From Lampropedia aestuarii (lineage in GTDB: Bacteria > Pseudomonadota > Gammaproteobacteria > Burkholderiales > Burkholderiaceae_C), in the NCBI RefSeq assembly GCF_004803635.1, contig NZ_SSWX01000013.1, positions 62,001-126,000 on the forward strand: a DNA stretch of 64,000 bases. Direction: 5' to 3'. Below, piece by piece: positions 35,734 to 43,039 of this stretch. Under the pieces are notes generated by a model, which had not been told where the DNA came from, searched no databases, and worked only from the letters and a program-made list of their open reading frames with translations. The first letter of the stretch is position 1. Every line of letters begins with the position of its first letter. Both the position numbers and the translations under genes were made by a program.

Positions 35734-35908
35734 AAAGCCTGTTCACCATCTCCACGCAGCCGCGTTGATGCCCCAAAGGCAAAACACAAAAAAGCGCATT
35801 GCAGCGTTGCCCGTTGTGCCTAAACAAACGCGTGAGCTGCAACACGCGCCTTGCGCGGCCCCATTTTGTGATTTGCGCGACTGCGTGGAGATGGTGAACA
35901 GGCTCCAA
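35734..35908. repeat. Interspersed inverted-repeat element, copy C
   Basis: A 175-bp element and the best preserved of the three. Its left end, from GCCTGTTCACCATCTCCACG on into CAGCCGCG, is matched by the complement of the right end at about 27 of 28 positions. The inner core TTGCCCGTTGTGCCTAAAC to GAGCTGCAACACGCG aligns with copies A and B. It lies between the TRIC gene and phoR, where phoB is usually found. Confidence 0.85.
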
Positions 35909-35961
35909 ACAATTTGCATAATTTATTCCCATGTGCCGCCTGCCTGATTTACCATGCGCGC

Positions 35962-37485
35962 ATGGCTTCAATAGGTTTCATTTTTATCCAAGCCCTCGGG
36001 GTGTTGGCAGCCTGGTGGCTGGGTTTTGGTGGTTGGCAGTTGGTGATTGGCGCGCTGGCTGGTGCTTGGCTGTGGTGGCTGTTGACCGCTTGGCAAAATG
36101 CACGGTTCTATCAATGGGCTAAAAACGAGGGCCAGGCATCGAGCCGTTTTTGGGGCTATTGGGCCAATTTGCAGTATTTTTGGCGCAAGCTGCAACGCAA
36201 GCACCTGTACCGGGAAGAGCGCCAGGAGCGCAATTTGCAAGAATTGCGCATGGCCATCCAGGCCTCGCCCAATGGCGTGATGCTGTTAGACCATGAGTGG
36301 TCGATTGTCTGGCTTAACCACATGAGCTGCGAGCATTTTGGCTTGAATGTGGATCAGGATATGGGGCAAAACTTGCTGACTTTGGTGCGCGATCCTGAAT
36401 TTGCCAGTTATTGCGCAGTCGGTGATTTCCGCGAAACACTAGAAATGGATGGCCGTGGCTTTAGCGCGATGGGCGGCGGTGACAGGCGGCGTTTGTCGAT
36501 CCAGGTGTTCCCCTATGGTGATGACAAGCAGTTGATGCTCTCGCGCGATATCTCGCATATGCAGCGTACCGAAGCGATGCGGCGCGACTTCATTGCCAAC
36601 GTTTCGCACGAAATTCGCACACCGTTGACGATTTTTTCTGGCTATGTCGAGACTTTGCAGACTTTGCCTTTGGATCAGACTGACCGGGAACGCTACTACC
36701 AGCGGATGCAGCAGCAAGCCAGGCGCATGCAGGTGCTGGTTGAGGATTTGCTGACCTTATCGCGCTTGGAAGGCAGTCCGCTGCCGAGTTTGAAAGAATA
36801 CATCGAGATCAAACCATTGCTGCTGCGTTGCTTGGAGGAAGCCGCCGTTTTGTCCAGCTCGCTGGCACCTGATGCACTGGAGCCTGTGCATACACTGTCA
36901 TTGCTGTATACCGAAAGCAATGGCGAAAGCCGTGAGCTGCATGCTGGGCATGCAACTGCGGCACCGGTGAGCACGCGTGGCAATGGCAGTTCGGATCAGG
37001 AAATGGAGCCTGGTCAGGCTGCTGTGCAGCCGCCAGTTGCGGGCTGGCCGAGCACGATGGGCCGTTTGGCTGGAATTGATAAGGAAATCTACAGCGCGTT
37101 CTCCAATCTGGTGGCCAACGCGGTGCGCTACACGCCTGCGCACGGGCGCATTTGCCTGATCTGGACCTGGCATGTCGATGGCAGCGCGACGTTTGGTGTG
37201 AAAGACACGGGGCCAGGTATTGCGGTTGAGCATTTGCCGCGTGTGACCGAGCGCTTTTACCGCGTCGATCGCAGCCGCTCGCGCGAGACCGGCGGCACAG
37301 GTTTGGGCTTGGCTATTGTCAAGCATGTGGCGCAGCGCCATGGCGGGCATTTGCGTATTGACAGTGTGGTGGGTGAGGGCTCGTGCTTTCAGATTGATTT
37401 GCCGCTCACTCGCCTGCAAACACCTGCTGCGGTACAGGCCGCTGAGCAAGAGCGTGCACGCAGAGAGCGCATGCTGGCTGCGTGA
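35962..37485 (+). CDS. phoR: Phosphate-regulon sensor histidine kinase PhoR
   Basis: A 507-residue membrane kinase. Two N-terminal hydrophobic segments (about 1-45) are followed by a PAS domain (about 95-200, RMAIQASPNGVMLLD). The H-box is FIANVSHEIRTPLT, the N-box FSNLVANAVRYTP, G1 KDTGPGI, F-box ERFYRVDRSRS and G2 GGTGLGLAIVKHV. The DHp PhoR pattern (SGYVETLQ) supports the name. Between the DHp and N-box there is a low-complexity insert of about 60 residues (Ser/Gly/Pro/Ala-rich) not typical of PhoR. No phoB gene lies upstream; repeat copy C does. MASIGF at 35962 is used as start. Confidence 0.85.
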   Translation: MASIGFIFIQALGVLAAWWLGFGGWQLVIGALAGAWLWWLLTAWQNARFYQWAKNEGQASSRFWGYWANLQYFWRKLQRKHLYREERQERNLQELRMAIQASPNGVMLLDHEWSIVWLNHMSCEHFGLNVDQDMGQNLLTLVRDPEFASYCAVGDFRETLEMDGRGFSAMGGGDRRRLSIQVFPYGDDKQLMLSRDISHMQRTEAMRRDFIANVSHEIRTPLTIFSGYVETLQTLPLDQTDRERYYQRMQQQARRMQVLVEDLLTLSRLEGSPLPSLKEYIEIKPLLLRCLEEAAVLSSSLAPDALEPVHTLSLLYTESNGESRELHAGHATAAPVSTRGNGSSDQEMEPGQAAVQPPVAGWPSTMGRLAGIDKEIYSAFSNLVANAVRYTPAHGRICLIWTWHVDGSATFGVKDTGPGIAVEHLPRVTERFYRVDRSRSRETGGTGLGLAIVKHVAQRHGGHLRIDSVVGEGSCFQIDLPLTRLQTPAAVQAAEQERARRERMLAA

Positions 37486-37691
37486 GGCAGCGGATGTGGC
37501 AAAGTGAAAGGGCAGGCTGGGCCTGCGCAACATGCATGGTGTTTGCTGTCGATGCCATCCGCACAGGAAAATACCGCGTGCTGCACCGATTCTGAATTCA
37601 GGGTAGGCTGATGTCTGTCTTTGCGGTGCCGATGCACTGTCTGCGGCGCTGTATCCAGGAGTCTGTTAACACCGAATCAGTGAGAATCACC

Positions 37692-38105
37692 ATGACTTAT
37701 CCCGTTCAAAAAACACCTGCGCAATGGCAAGCACTGCTTGCGAATAAAGAGGGCGCCGAGCCACTGGCCTACCAAGTCACCCAGCAGGCCGCCACTGAGC
37801 GTCCGTTCACTGGTAAATACGAGCAATTCTGGCAAAAAGGCCAATACAACTGCATCGCCTGCGACGCGCCTTTGTTTGACTCCAGCACCAAGTTCGATGC
37901 TGGCTGCGGCTGGCCCAGCTTTGACCAGGCTTTGCCAGGCGCGATTGTCGAGCATGCCGACCATAGCCTGGGCATGGCACGTGTGGAAATTGTCTGTGCC
38001 AATTGCGGCGCCCACCTGGGCCATGTGTTCCCAGACGGTCCTACCGAGACGGGCCTGCGTTACTGTTTGAACTCTGCCGCGATGGGGTTTGACGCAGCCA
38101 AGTAA
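37692..38105 (+). CDS. msrB: Peptide-methionine (R)-S-oxide reductase
   Basis: A 137-residue MsrB. The four zinc cysteines are in CIACDAPL and [18 protein letters not shown] is the conserved core, and the catalytic Cys is in [11 protein letters not shown]. It reduces methionine-R-sulfoxide in proteins using thioredoxin. Start at 37692 (MTYPVQK). An msrA gene, for the S isomer, is seen at the right edge of the window, about 26 kb away, so the pair is not in one operon. Confidence 0.95.
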   Translation: MTYPVQKTPAQWQALLANKEGAEPLAYQVTQQAATERPFTGKYEQFWQKGQYNCIACDAPLFDSSTKFDAGCGWPSFDQALPGAIVEHADHSLGMARVEIVCANCGAHLGHVFPDGPTETGLRYCLNSAAMGFDAAK

Positions 38106-38170
38106 GCGCGTTGCATCAAGCTGAGCGCTTGTGTGGCTAAAGCTTCCCCGTAGAATCGCGTGTTTGCGTT

Positions 38171-38194
38171 TGTGCCCAGCAGCAGCTGGGCACA
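38171..38194. promoter_or_regulatory. Perfect hairpin in the msrB-yciB gap
   Basis: TGTGCCCAGC and GCTGGGCACA form a perfect 10-bp stem with a 4-base loop. A run of five T begins 11 bases later. It may be a weak terminator for msrB or a 5' structure in the yciB message, whose ATG is 31 bases downstream. Confidence 0.5.
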
Positions 38195-38224
38195 GGATTG
38201 CCCCTTTTTGATAACGCCCACCCC

Positions 38225-38794
38225 ATGAAGTTTTTATTCGACGTTCTCCCCTTTGTCCTGTTCTTTGTGGCCTACCGCATGTGGGATATTTATGTCGCCA
38301 CTGGTGTGGCGATTGCCGCTTCGGCAGCGCAGATTGTGCTGACGTATGTGAGTGGACGCAAAGTCGAAACCATGCAATGGGTCAGCATGGGCTTGATTGG
38401 GGTGTTTGGTGGCATGACCTTGGTGCTGCAAAATCCGGTGTTCGTGATGTGGCGCTCGTCCATCGTCAATTGGTTACTGGCTGGCGTACTCCTGGTGTCT
38501 TTGGTGATTTTGAAAAAAAATCCACTCAAAGCCTTGATGGGCGCGCAATTGCAGATGCCGGACTTTGCCTGGCGCATCATGACTTGGAGCATGATTGGCC
38601 TGTTCACGCTGATGGGGGTTCTCAATATCGTTGTTGCCAAGAATTTCAGCGAATCGATGTGGGTCAATTACAAGACCTTTGGTAGCCCTTTGATTACGTT
38701 TGCCTTTTTAATTGTGTTGATGCTGGGTCTGAGCCGCTACATCACCGTGCCAAGCCAAGAGCAAAAAGCCAGCAATGACACTCCTCCACAGTGA
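38225..38794 (+). CDS. yciB: Inner-membrane-spanning protein YciB (septation protein A / IspZ)
   Basis: A 189-residue protein with five or six membrane helices beginning at once (MKFLFDVLPFVLFFVAY). WVNYKTFG, SGRKVETMQW and MWRSSIVNW match the YciB/IspZ family, which affects cell-envelope synthesis and septation. The start at 38225 is the family start. It overlaps a GTG of the following bolA frame, so the two are probably translated together. Confidence 0.92.
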   Translation: MKFLFDVLPFVLFFVAYRMWDIYVATGVAIAASAAQIVLTYVSGRKVETMQWVSMGLIGVFGGMTLVLQNPVFVMWRSSIVNWLLAGVLLVSLVILKKNPLKALMGAQLQMPDFAWRIMTWSMIGLFTLMGVLNIVVAKNFSESMWVNYKTFGSPLITFAFLIVLMLGLSRYITVPSQEQKASNDTPPQ

Positions 38795-38802
38795 GTAAGA
38801 CC

Positions 38803-39078
38803 ATGACCGATGTTGTATTGCCGATTACGGCCCAGGCCATCGACGCGCATTTGCGCGAAGTGTTAACGCCTTCGGAACTTCTGGTAATTGATGAGAGTCA
38901 ACAACACGCAGGACATGCAGGAGCCAACGGATCGGGCTTTGGCACCCATTTCAGGGTGTTGATCGCTTCGCCTCAGTTTGCAGGCAAGAGCCGTGTGACA
39001 GTGCATCGTCTTGTGTATGATGCACTGCGTGACTTTTTTGATGCTGGTATGCATGCATTGGCGATTGAAGTGAAGTAG
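38803..39078 (+). CDS. BolA family protein
   Basis: A 91-residue protein with the class II KH-like fold: IDAHLREVLTPSELLVIDES, FGTHFRVLIASPQFAGKS and VTVHRLVYDALRDFF. The invariant His in THFRV and the C-terminal HALAIEV are present. BolA proteins pair with monothiol glutaredoxins in iron-sulfur trafficking or act as regulators. ATG 38803 is chosen; GTG 38791, overlapping the yciB stop, is possible. Confidence 0.9.
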   Translation: MTDVVLPITAQAIDAHLREVLTPSELLVIDESQQHAGHAGANGSGFGTHFRVLIASPQFAGKSRVTVHRLVYDALRDFFDAGMHALAIEVK

Positions 39079-39161
39079 GGCGCGGCTTTGCCAGCCTTGC
39101 ATTGACCGAATCGTTTCAATGATTCTCGTTTTAAAGAAAACTTTAGAGGAATTGGTATTCC

Positions 39162-39950
39162 ATGAAAAAACAATTGCTTTCCGCTTTGCTGGCTAGTGCG
39201 TTTTTAGCCGCGGCCCTGCCTGCTTCGGCGCAAAATCTGGCGACCGTGAACGGCGTAGCGATCCCAGAGGCCCGCTACAACTTTTTCATTGAGCAGTTTG
39301 AGCAGTCTGGCCGTCCAAAAACGCCTGAACTCGAAGCCCAGGTGAAGGAAGAGTTGATCCGCCGCGCCGTGTTCGAGCAAGAGGCCACCAAGCTGAAGCT
39401 GGAAGACTCCAAAGAGTTCAAAGAAGAAATGGACTTGGCGCGTCAAACATTCCTGATTCGTGCGCTGTTCCAGAAACACCAGAAAGACCATCCAGTCACT
39501 GAAGAGGCCATCAAAGCCGAGTACGACAAACTGGTCGAAGCCAACAAAGGCCAAGAATTCAATTCAGCCCACATCCTGGTTGAAACAGAAGACGAAGCCA
39601 AAGCCATCATTGCTGACTTGAAAAAAGACAGCAAAAAATTTGAAGCCATCGCCAAGGAAAAATCCAAAGACCCAGGCTCTGGCTCCAAAGGTGGTGAGCT
39701 GGGCTGGGCCCGCCCAGACGCCTATGTGCCTGAATTCGGTGAAGCGCTGCAAAAGCTGAAAAAAGGCGATATCACCCAAGAGCCAGTCAAAACCCAGTTT
39801 GGTTACCACGTTCTGCAACTCAAGGATGTACGTGACTCCAAACCGCCAGAGTTGGCTGCAGTGAAGCCACAAATCGAAGAGTCCCTGGCACAGCAACAAC
39901 TGACCAAATACCAGGAAGAACTCTACAAAGCCGCCAAAATCGAGCAATAA
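39162..39950 (+). CDS. Periplasmic parvulin-type peptidyl-prolyl isomerase
   Basis: A 262-residue protein with a signal peptide (1-23, ending LPASAQ). A SurA_N-like helical region (about 30-130, NGVAIPEARYNFFIEQ) precedes a parvulin domain (about 135-235: FNSAHILVETEDEA, DPGSGSKGGELGW, FGYHVLQLKDV). It isomerises prolyl bonds and helps fold outer-membrane proteins such as the porin at 3001. GAGGAATT precedes the ATG. A terminator follows. Confidence 0.92.
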   Translation: MKKQLLSALLASAFLAAALPASAQNLATVNGVAIPEARYNFFIEQFEQSGRPKTPELEAQVKEELIRRAVFEQEATKLKLEDSKEFKEEMDLARQTFLIRALFQKHQKDHPVTEEAIKAEYDKLVEANKGQEFNSAHILVETEDEAKAIIADLKKDSKKFEAIAKEKSKDPGSGSKGGELGWARPDAYVPEFGEALQKLKKGDITQEPVKTQFGYHVLQLKDVRDSKPPELAAVKPQIEESLAQQQLTKYQEELYKAAKIEQ

Positions 39951-39972
39951 GCTGCGCTTGAACGGCTGATTC

Positions 39973-39998
39973 CAAAAAGGGCCATCAGGCCCTTTTTT
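39973..39998 (+). terminator. Rho-independent terminator after the parvulin gene
   Basis: AAAAAGGGCCATCAGGCCCTTTT... forms a 6-bp stem with a T run, 23 bases after the stop. A second palindrome without T tract, CTGCCAAGC/GCTTGGCAG, follows at 40002-40020. Confidence 0.88.
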
Positions 39999-40175
39999 CA
40001 TCTGCCAAGCAGCTTGGCAGGCGCTTATTCGCAGGCTGCGAAGGCACAGGCCCGTTGTATGGTGTGCTGCCACACAGGGCCACCATCATGGCATTTTGAG
40101 GCCATGTGCGATTGCACATAAAATGGCTGGTTGATTTGTTGAATCCGCATTTGTTTGCTCCAACTTGATTGCTGC

Positions 40176-41018
40176 ATGTCTCTTTTATTGCAAAAAATCG
40201 CGCCACGCAAAGCCCTGACTGAATGGGCTGGCGTGCTGGCTGCGAGCCGTACATCATGGATTGCCCAGCCATTTATTCGCTGGTTTATTGGCCGTTATGG
40301 CGTGGATATGTCGCAGGCCTTGCATGAGGACCCAGCGGCCTATGCCTGCTTCAACGATTTTTTCACGCGCGCGTTGAAGCCCGATGCCAGGCCACTGGCA
40401 GCAGCAGACTGGATTAGTCCAGTCGATGGCGCGGTCAGCCAACTCGGGCGTATTCGCCAGGGCCAGATTGTGCAGGCCAAAGGCCGCAGCTATTCGGTGG
40501 CTGAACTGCTGGCGGATGAAGATGCCGCTGCTGCATATTCCGACGGGTCTTTTGCCACTTTGTATTTAAGCCCGCGCGACTACCACCGCATCCATATGCC
40601 CTGCGATGGCGCTTTGATGCGCATGAGCCATGTGCCAGGGGACTTGTATTCGGTCAATCAGGCCACAGCTGCTGGCATTGACCGCTTGTTCGCCCGCAAT
40701 GAACGCCTGGTGTGTTGGTTTGAGGGGCCGTTTGGCCCGTTTGCGATGGTGCTGGTGGGCGCAACGATTGTCGGCAGCATTGCCACCAGCTGGCATGGCG
40801 TAGTCACACCGCCGCGCACTGGCGCAATTCGGCACTGGGCTTACAACCAGGGTGACTCCAATCGCATCCATTTGCGCAAGGGTGAAGAGATGGGGCGCTT
40901 CTTGCTTGGCTCCACCGTCATCATGGTGATGCCGCCCGAGGCCTGTGTCCAATGGAATACGCATTGGCAGGCAGGCACGCCGATTCAAATGGGCCAAGAG
41001 ATGGCAGCCAGCAAATAA
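40176..41018 (+). CDS. psd: Phosphatidylserine decarboxylase proenzyme
   Basis: A 280-residue Psd. FNDFFTRALKPDARP, SPVDGAVSQLG, LYLSPRDYHRIHMP with the catalytic His, and the self-cleavage motif LLGSTVIM are all present. Cleavage within LGST makes a beta chain and an alpha chain with an N-terminal pyruvoyl group, which decarboxylates phosphatidylserine to phosphatidylethanolamine at the inner membrane. ATG 40176 is used; the TTG at 40155 lacks support. Confidence 0.94.
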   Translation: MSLLLQKIAPRKALTEWAGVLAASRTSWIAQPFIRWFIGRYGVDMSQALHEDPAAYACFNDFFTRALKPDARPLAAADWISPVDGAVSQLGRIRQGQIVQAKGRSYSVAELLADEDAAAAYSDGSFATLYLSPRDYHRIHMPCDGALMRMSHVPGDLYSVNQATAAGIDRLFARNERLVCWFEGPFGPFAMVLVGATIVGSIATSWHGVVTPPRTGAIRHWAYNQGDSNRIHLRKGEEMGRFLLGSTVIMVMPPEACVQWNTHWQAGTPIQMGQEMAASK

Positions 41019-41207
41019 GCCCTACTATGTCCGGTTGAGTGAGTTGCTCCTCTGCAGGTCCCAGGCCGCTGGCGTGCCAAGCCAGTGCCGCATGTATTTG
41101 TGAACATGCAGGCCAGGGCGCTGGCATGGGCATTTTTGTCTTAATTCGTCCGCTCTGGCGTGCTCAGTTCGCACGGCATGCTGACTCCTGTAATCGATAG
41201 GTTGTGT

Positions 41208-42083
41208 ATGAAGTCGACGCCTCCCCAAATTTCTCAAACACTCACGCACACGATTGATGAAATCGATGCCGAAGCCTTGAATCCCAAAGCCTTGCAACCA
41301 CAATCGTACCGTTTGGCGTTTGATGACCCTGAGTTTTTAACGCGTAAAGAGACCCGCGGCATTCGTTTTCAGCTGGAGTTGCTCAAGCCCGAATTGGAGC
41401 AGGAGGCGCGCGGCATCCATCAAACCGTGGTGGTTTATGGCAGCGCTCGTATCGTGGATGCGGAAGCGGCAGCAACCATGCTCAAGGACGCCATTGAGCT
41501 AGGTGAAGAGCAGGCGATTGCCATGGCTGAGCGGGCTGTGCGCAATGCGGTTTACTACGAAAAGGCGCGTGCTTTTGCCAACATGGTCGCACGTGACTGC
41601 GAGTCCGAATCTGAGGAAAAACGCTTTGTGATTTGCACTGGCGGCGGCCCAGGCATCATGGAGGCAGCCAACCGCGGCGCCTACGAGGCCGGTGCATTGA
41701 ACGTGGGCCTGAACATTACTTTGCCGCATGAGCAAAGTGGCAACCGCTACATCACACCAGGCCTGAGTTTCAAGTTCCATTATTTTGCCCTGCGCAAAAT
41801 GCATTTCTTGATCCGTGCCAAGGCCTTGGTCGTGTTCCCTGGCGGCTTCGGCACCTTGGATGAGCTGTTTGAAGTCCTGACCTTGGTGCAAACAGGCAAA
41901 GCCAAGCGCTTGCCGATTGTGCTGTTTGGCTCTGACTATTGGAAGCGCATCCTGAATTTGGATGTGCTGGTAGAGGAGGGCATGATCTCTGCGCTCGATC
42001 TGGAACTGATTAATTACTGCGACGAGCCACAGCAGGCCTGGGATGCGATTCGCAGTTTTTACCAGACAGAAAAAACGGCCTAA
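41208..42083 (+). CDS. LOG family protein (putative cytokinin riboside 5'-monophosphate phosphoribohydrolase / lysine-decarboxylase-like)
   Basis: A 291-residue Rossmann-like protein. The diagnostic motifs are GGGPGIMEAANRGA and PGGFGTLDELFE. VVVYGSARI opens the fold. The family cleaves nucleoside 5'-monophosphates at the N-glycosidic bond; the name lysine decarboxylase in older databases is wrong. The long form with a helical N-terminal extension is common in proteobacteria. ATG 41208 is used; a frame from 41160 adds 16 residues. Confidence 0.85.
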   Translation: MKSTPPQISQTLTHTIDEIDAEALNPKALQPQSYRLAFDDPEFLTRKETRGIRFQLELLKPELEQEARGIHQTVVVYGSARIVDAEAAATMLKDAIELGEEQAIAMAERAVRNAVYYEKARAFANMVARDCESESEEKRFVICTGGGPGIMEAANRGAYEAGALNVGLNITLPHEQSGNRYITPGLSFKFHYFALRKMHFLIRAKALVVFPGGFGTLDELFEVLTLVQTGKAKRLPIVLFGSDYWKRILNLDVLVEEGMISALDLELINYCDEPQQAWDAIRSFYQTEKTA

Positions 42084-42143
42084 TGGGCTATGTGCAGGCG
42101 CTTGCCTGCAATTGAATTTTGAGAATGAACAGGGCGAATCGCA

Positions 42144-42893
42144 ATGGAGTTGGCGGATATTCTTTTCTCGCAAGGCTTTGGCACACGGCGCGTGTGCTAT
42201 GGCCTGGTGCAGTCGGGCTTGGTGCAGTGGGCCTACACAGGAGGGGACTGGCAGCAGACCCTCGATGGCGCTTTCTGGTTTGACGAGCTAGAGGATTTGC
42301 AACTCAAGGTCCAAGGCGTACACTGGCCTTACCAGGAAAAAGCCTACATCCTGCTGCATAAGCCAGCCGGTTACGAGTGCTCGCAAAAGCCTTCCACTTA
42401 TCCCAGTATCTTCACCTTGCTGCCGGCGCCTTTACGCCAGCGTCCGGTTAAAGGCGGACAAACAGGCGTTCAGCCCATTGGCCGTTTGGACCAGGACACC
42501 ACCGGCTTGTTGTTGCTCACCGATGACGGCACTTTTATCCACCGCCTCAGCTCACCCAAGCACATGGTGCCTAAGGTGTATGAGGTGCATGCCTGCCACC
42601 CGGTGACGGACAAGCAGATTCAGCAATTGCTGGCAGGCGTGGTGTTGCATGATTCGAACGAACAGGTCAAAGCCGATGAGGTTGAGCAGCACAGCGATAC
42701 GCACATCAGCCTGACTTTGCATGCCGGCAAGTACCACCAGGTCAAGCGCATGCTGGCTGCGGTGGGCAACCGTGTCGAGCGACTGCACCGCAGCCGCATT
42801 GGTGACCTGGACTTGCCTGAATCCTTGCAGCCTGGGCAGTGGCGCTGGTTGAGCCCAGCCGAAGTGGCGGCCTTGTACGAGAAAAGAAAATAA
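42144..42893 (+). CDS. Pseudouridine synthase, RsuA/RluE family (16S rRNA U516 type)
   Basis: A 249-residue protein. An S4-like RNA-binding segment (MELADILFSQGFGTRRV) precedes the catalytic domain with YILLHKPAGYECS, the catalytic Asp in GRLDQDTTGLLLLTDDG, and GKYHQVKRMLAAVGN. It turns uridine into pseudouridine in rRNA. The RsuA-like pattern (KPAGYECSQK) favours 16S position 516. A bidirectional terminator follows. Confidence 0.88.
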   Translation: MELADILFSQGFGTRRVCYGLVQSGLVQWAYTGGDWQQTLDGAFWFDELEDLQLKVQGVHWPYQEKAYILLHKPAGYECSQKPSTYPSIFTLLPAPLRQRPVKGGQTGVQPIGRLDQDTTGLLLLTDDGTFIHRLSSPKHMVPKVYEVHACHPVTDKQIQQLLAGVVLHDSNEQVKADEVEQHSDTHISLTLHAGKYHQVKRMLAAVGNRVERLHRSRIGDLDLPESLQPGQWRWLSPAEVAALYEKRK

Positions 42894-42978
42894 AATAAGC
42901 ATCTAAGCGTGCCTGGCTGGGGCGGCCGGCGCGCCTGTAGGCTCTGAGAACGTAAACACGTTCTGACACTCTGCCAAT

Positions 42979-43017
42979 AAAAAACCGGAAGCTGCAGCGC
43001 AACTTCCGGTTTTTTTA
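42979..43017. terminator. Bidirectional rho-independent terminator
   Basis: AAAAACCGGAAG and CTTCCGGTTTTTTT, separated by about 13 bases, form a strong hairpin with A/T tracts on both sides. It ends the pseudouridine-synthase message (+) and the DUF349 message (-). Confidence 0.9.
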
Positions 43018-43039
43018 TTGGGCGTCAATCACTGCAGAT

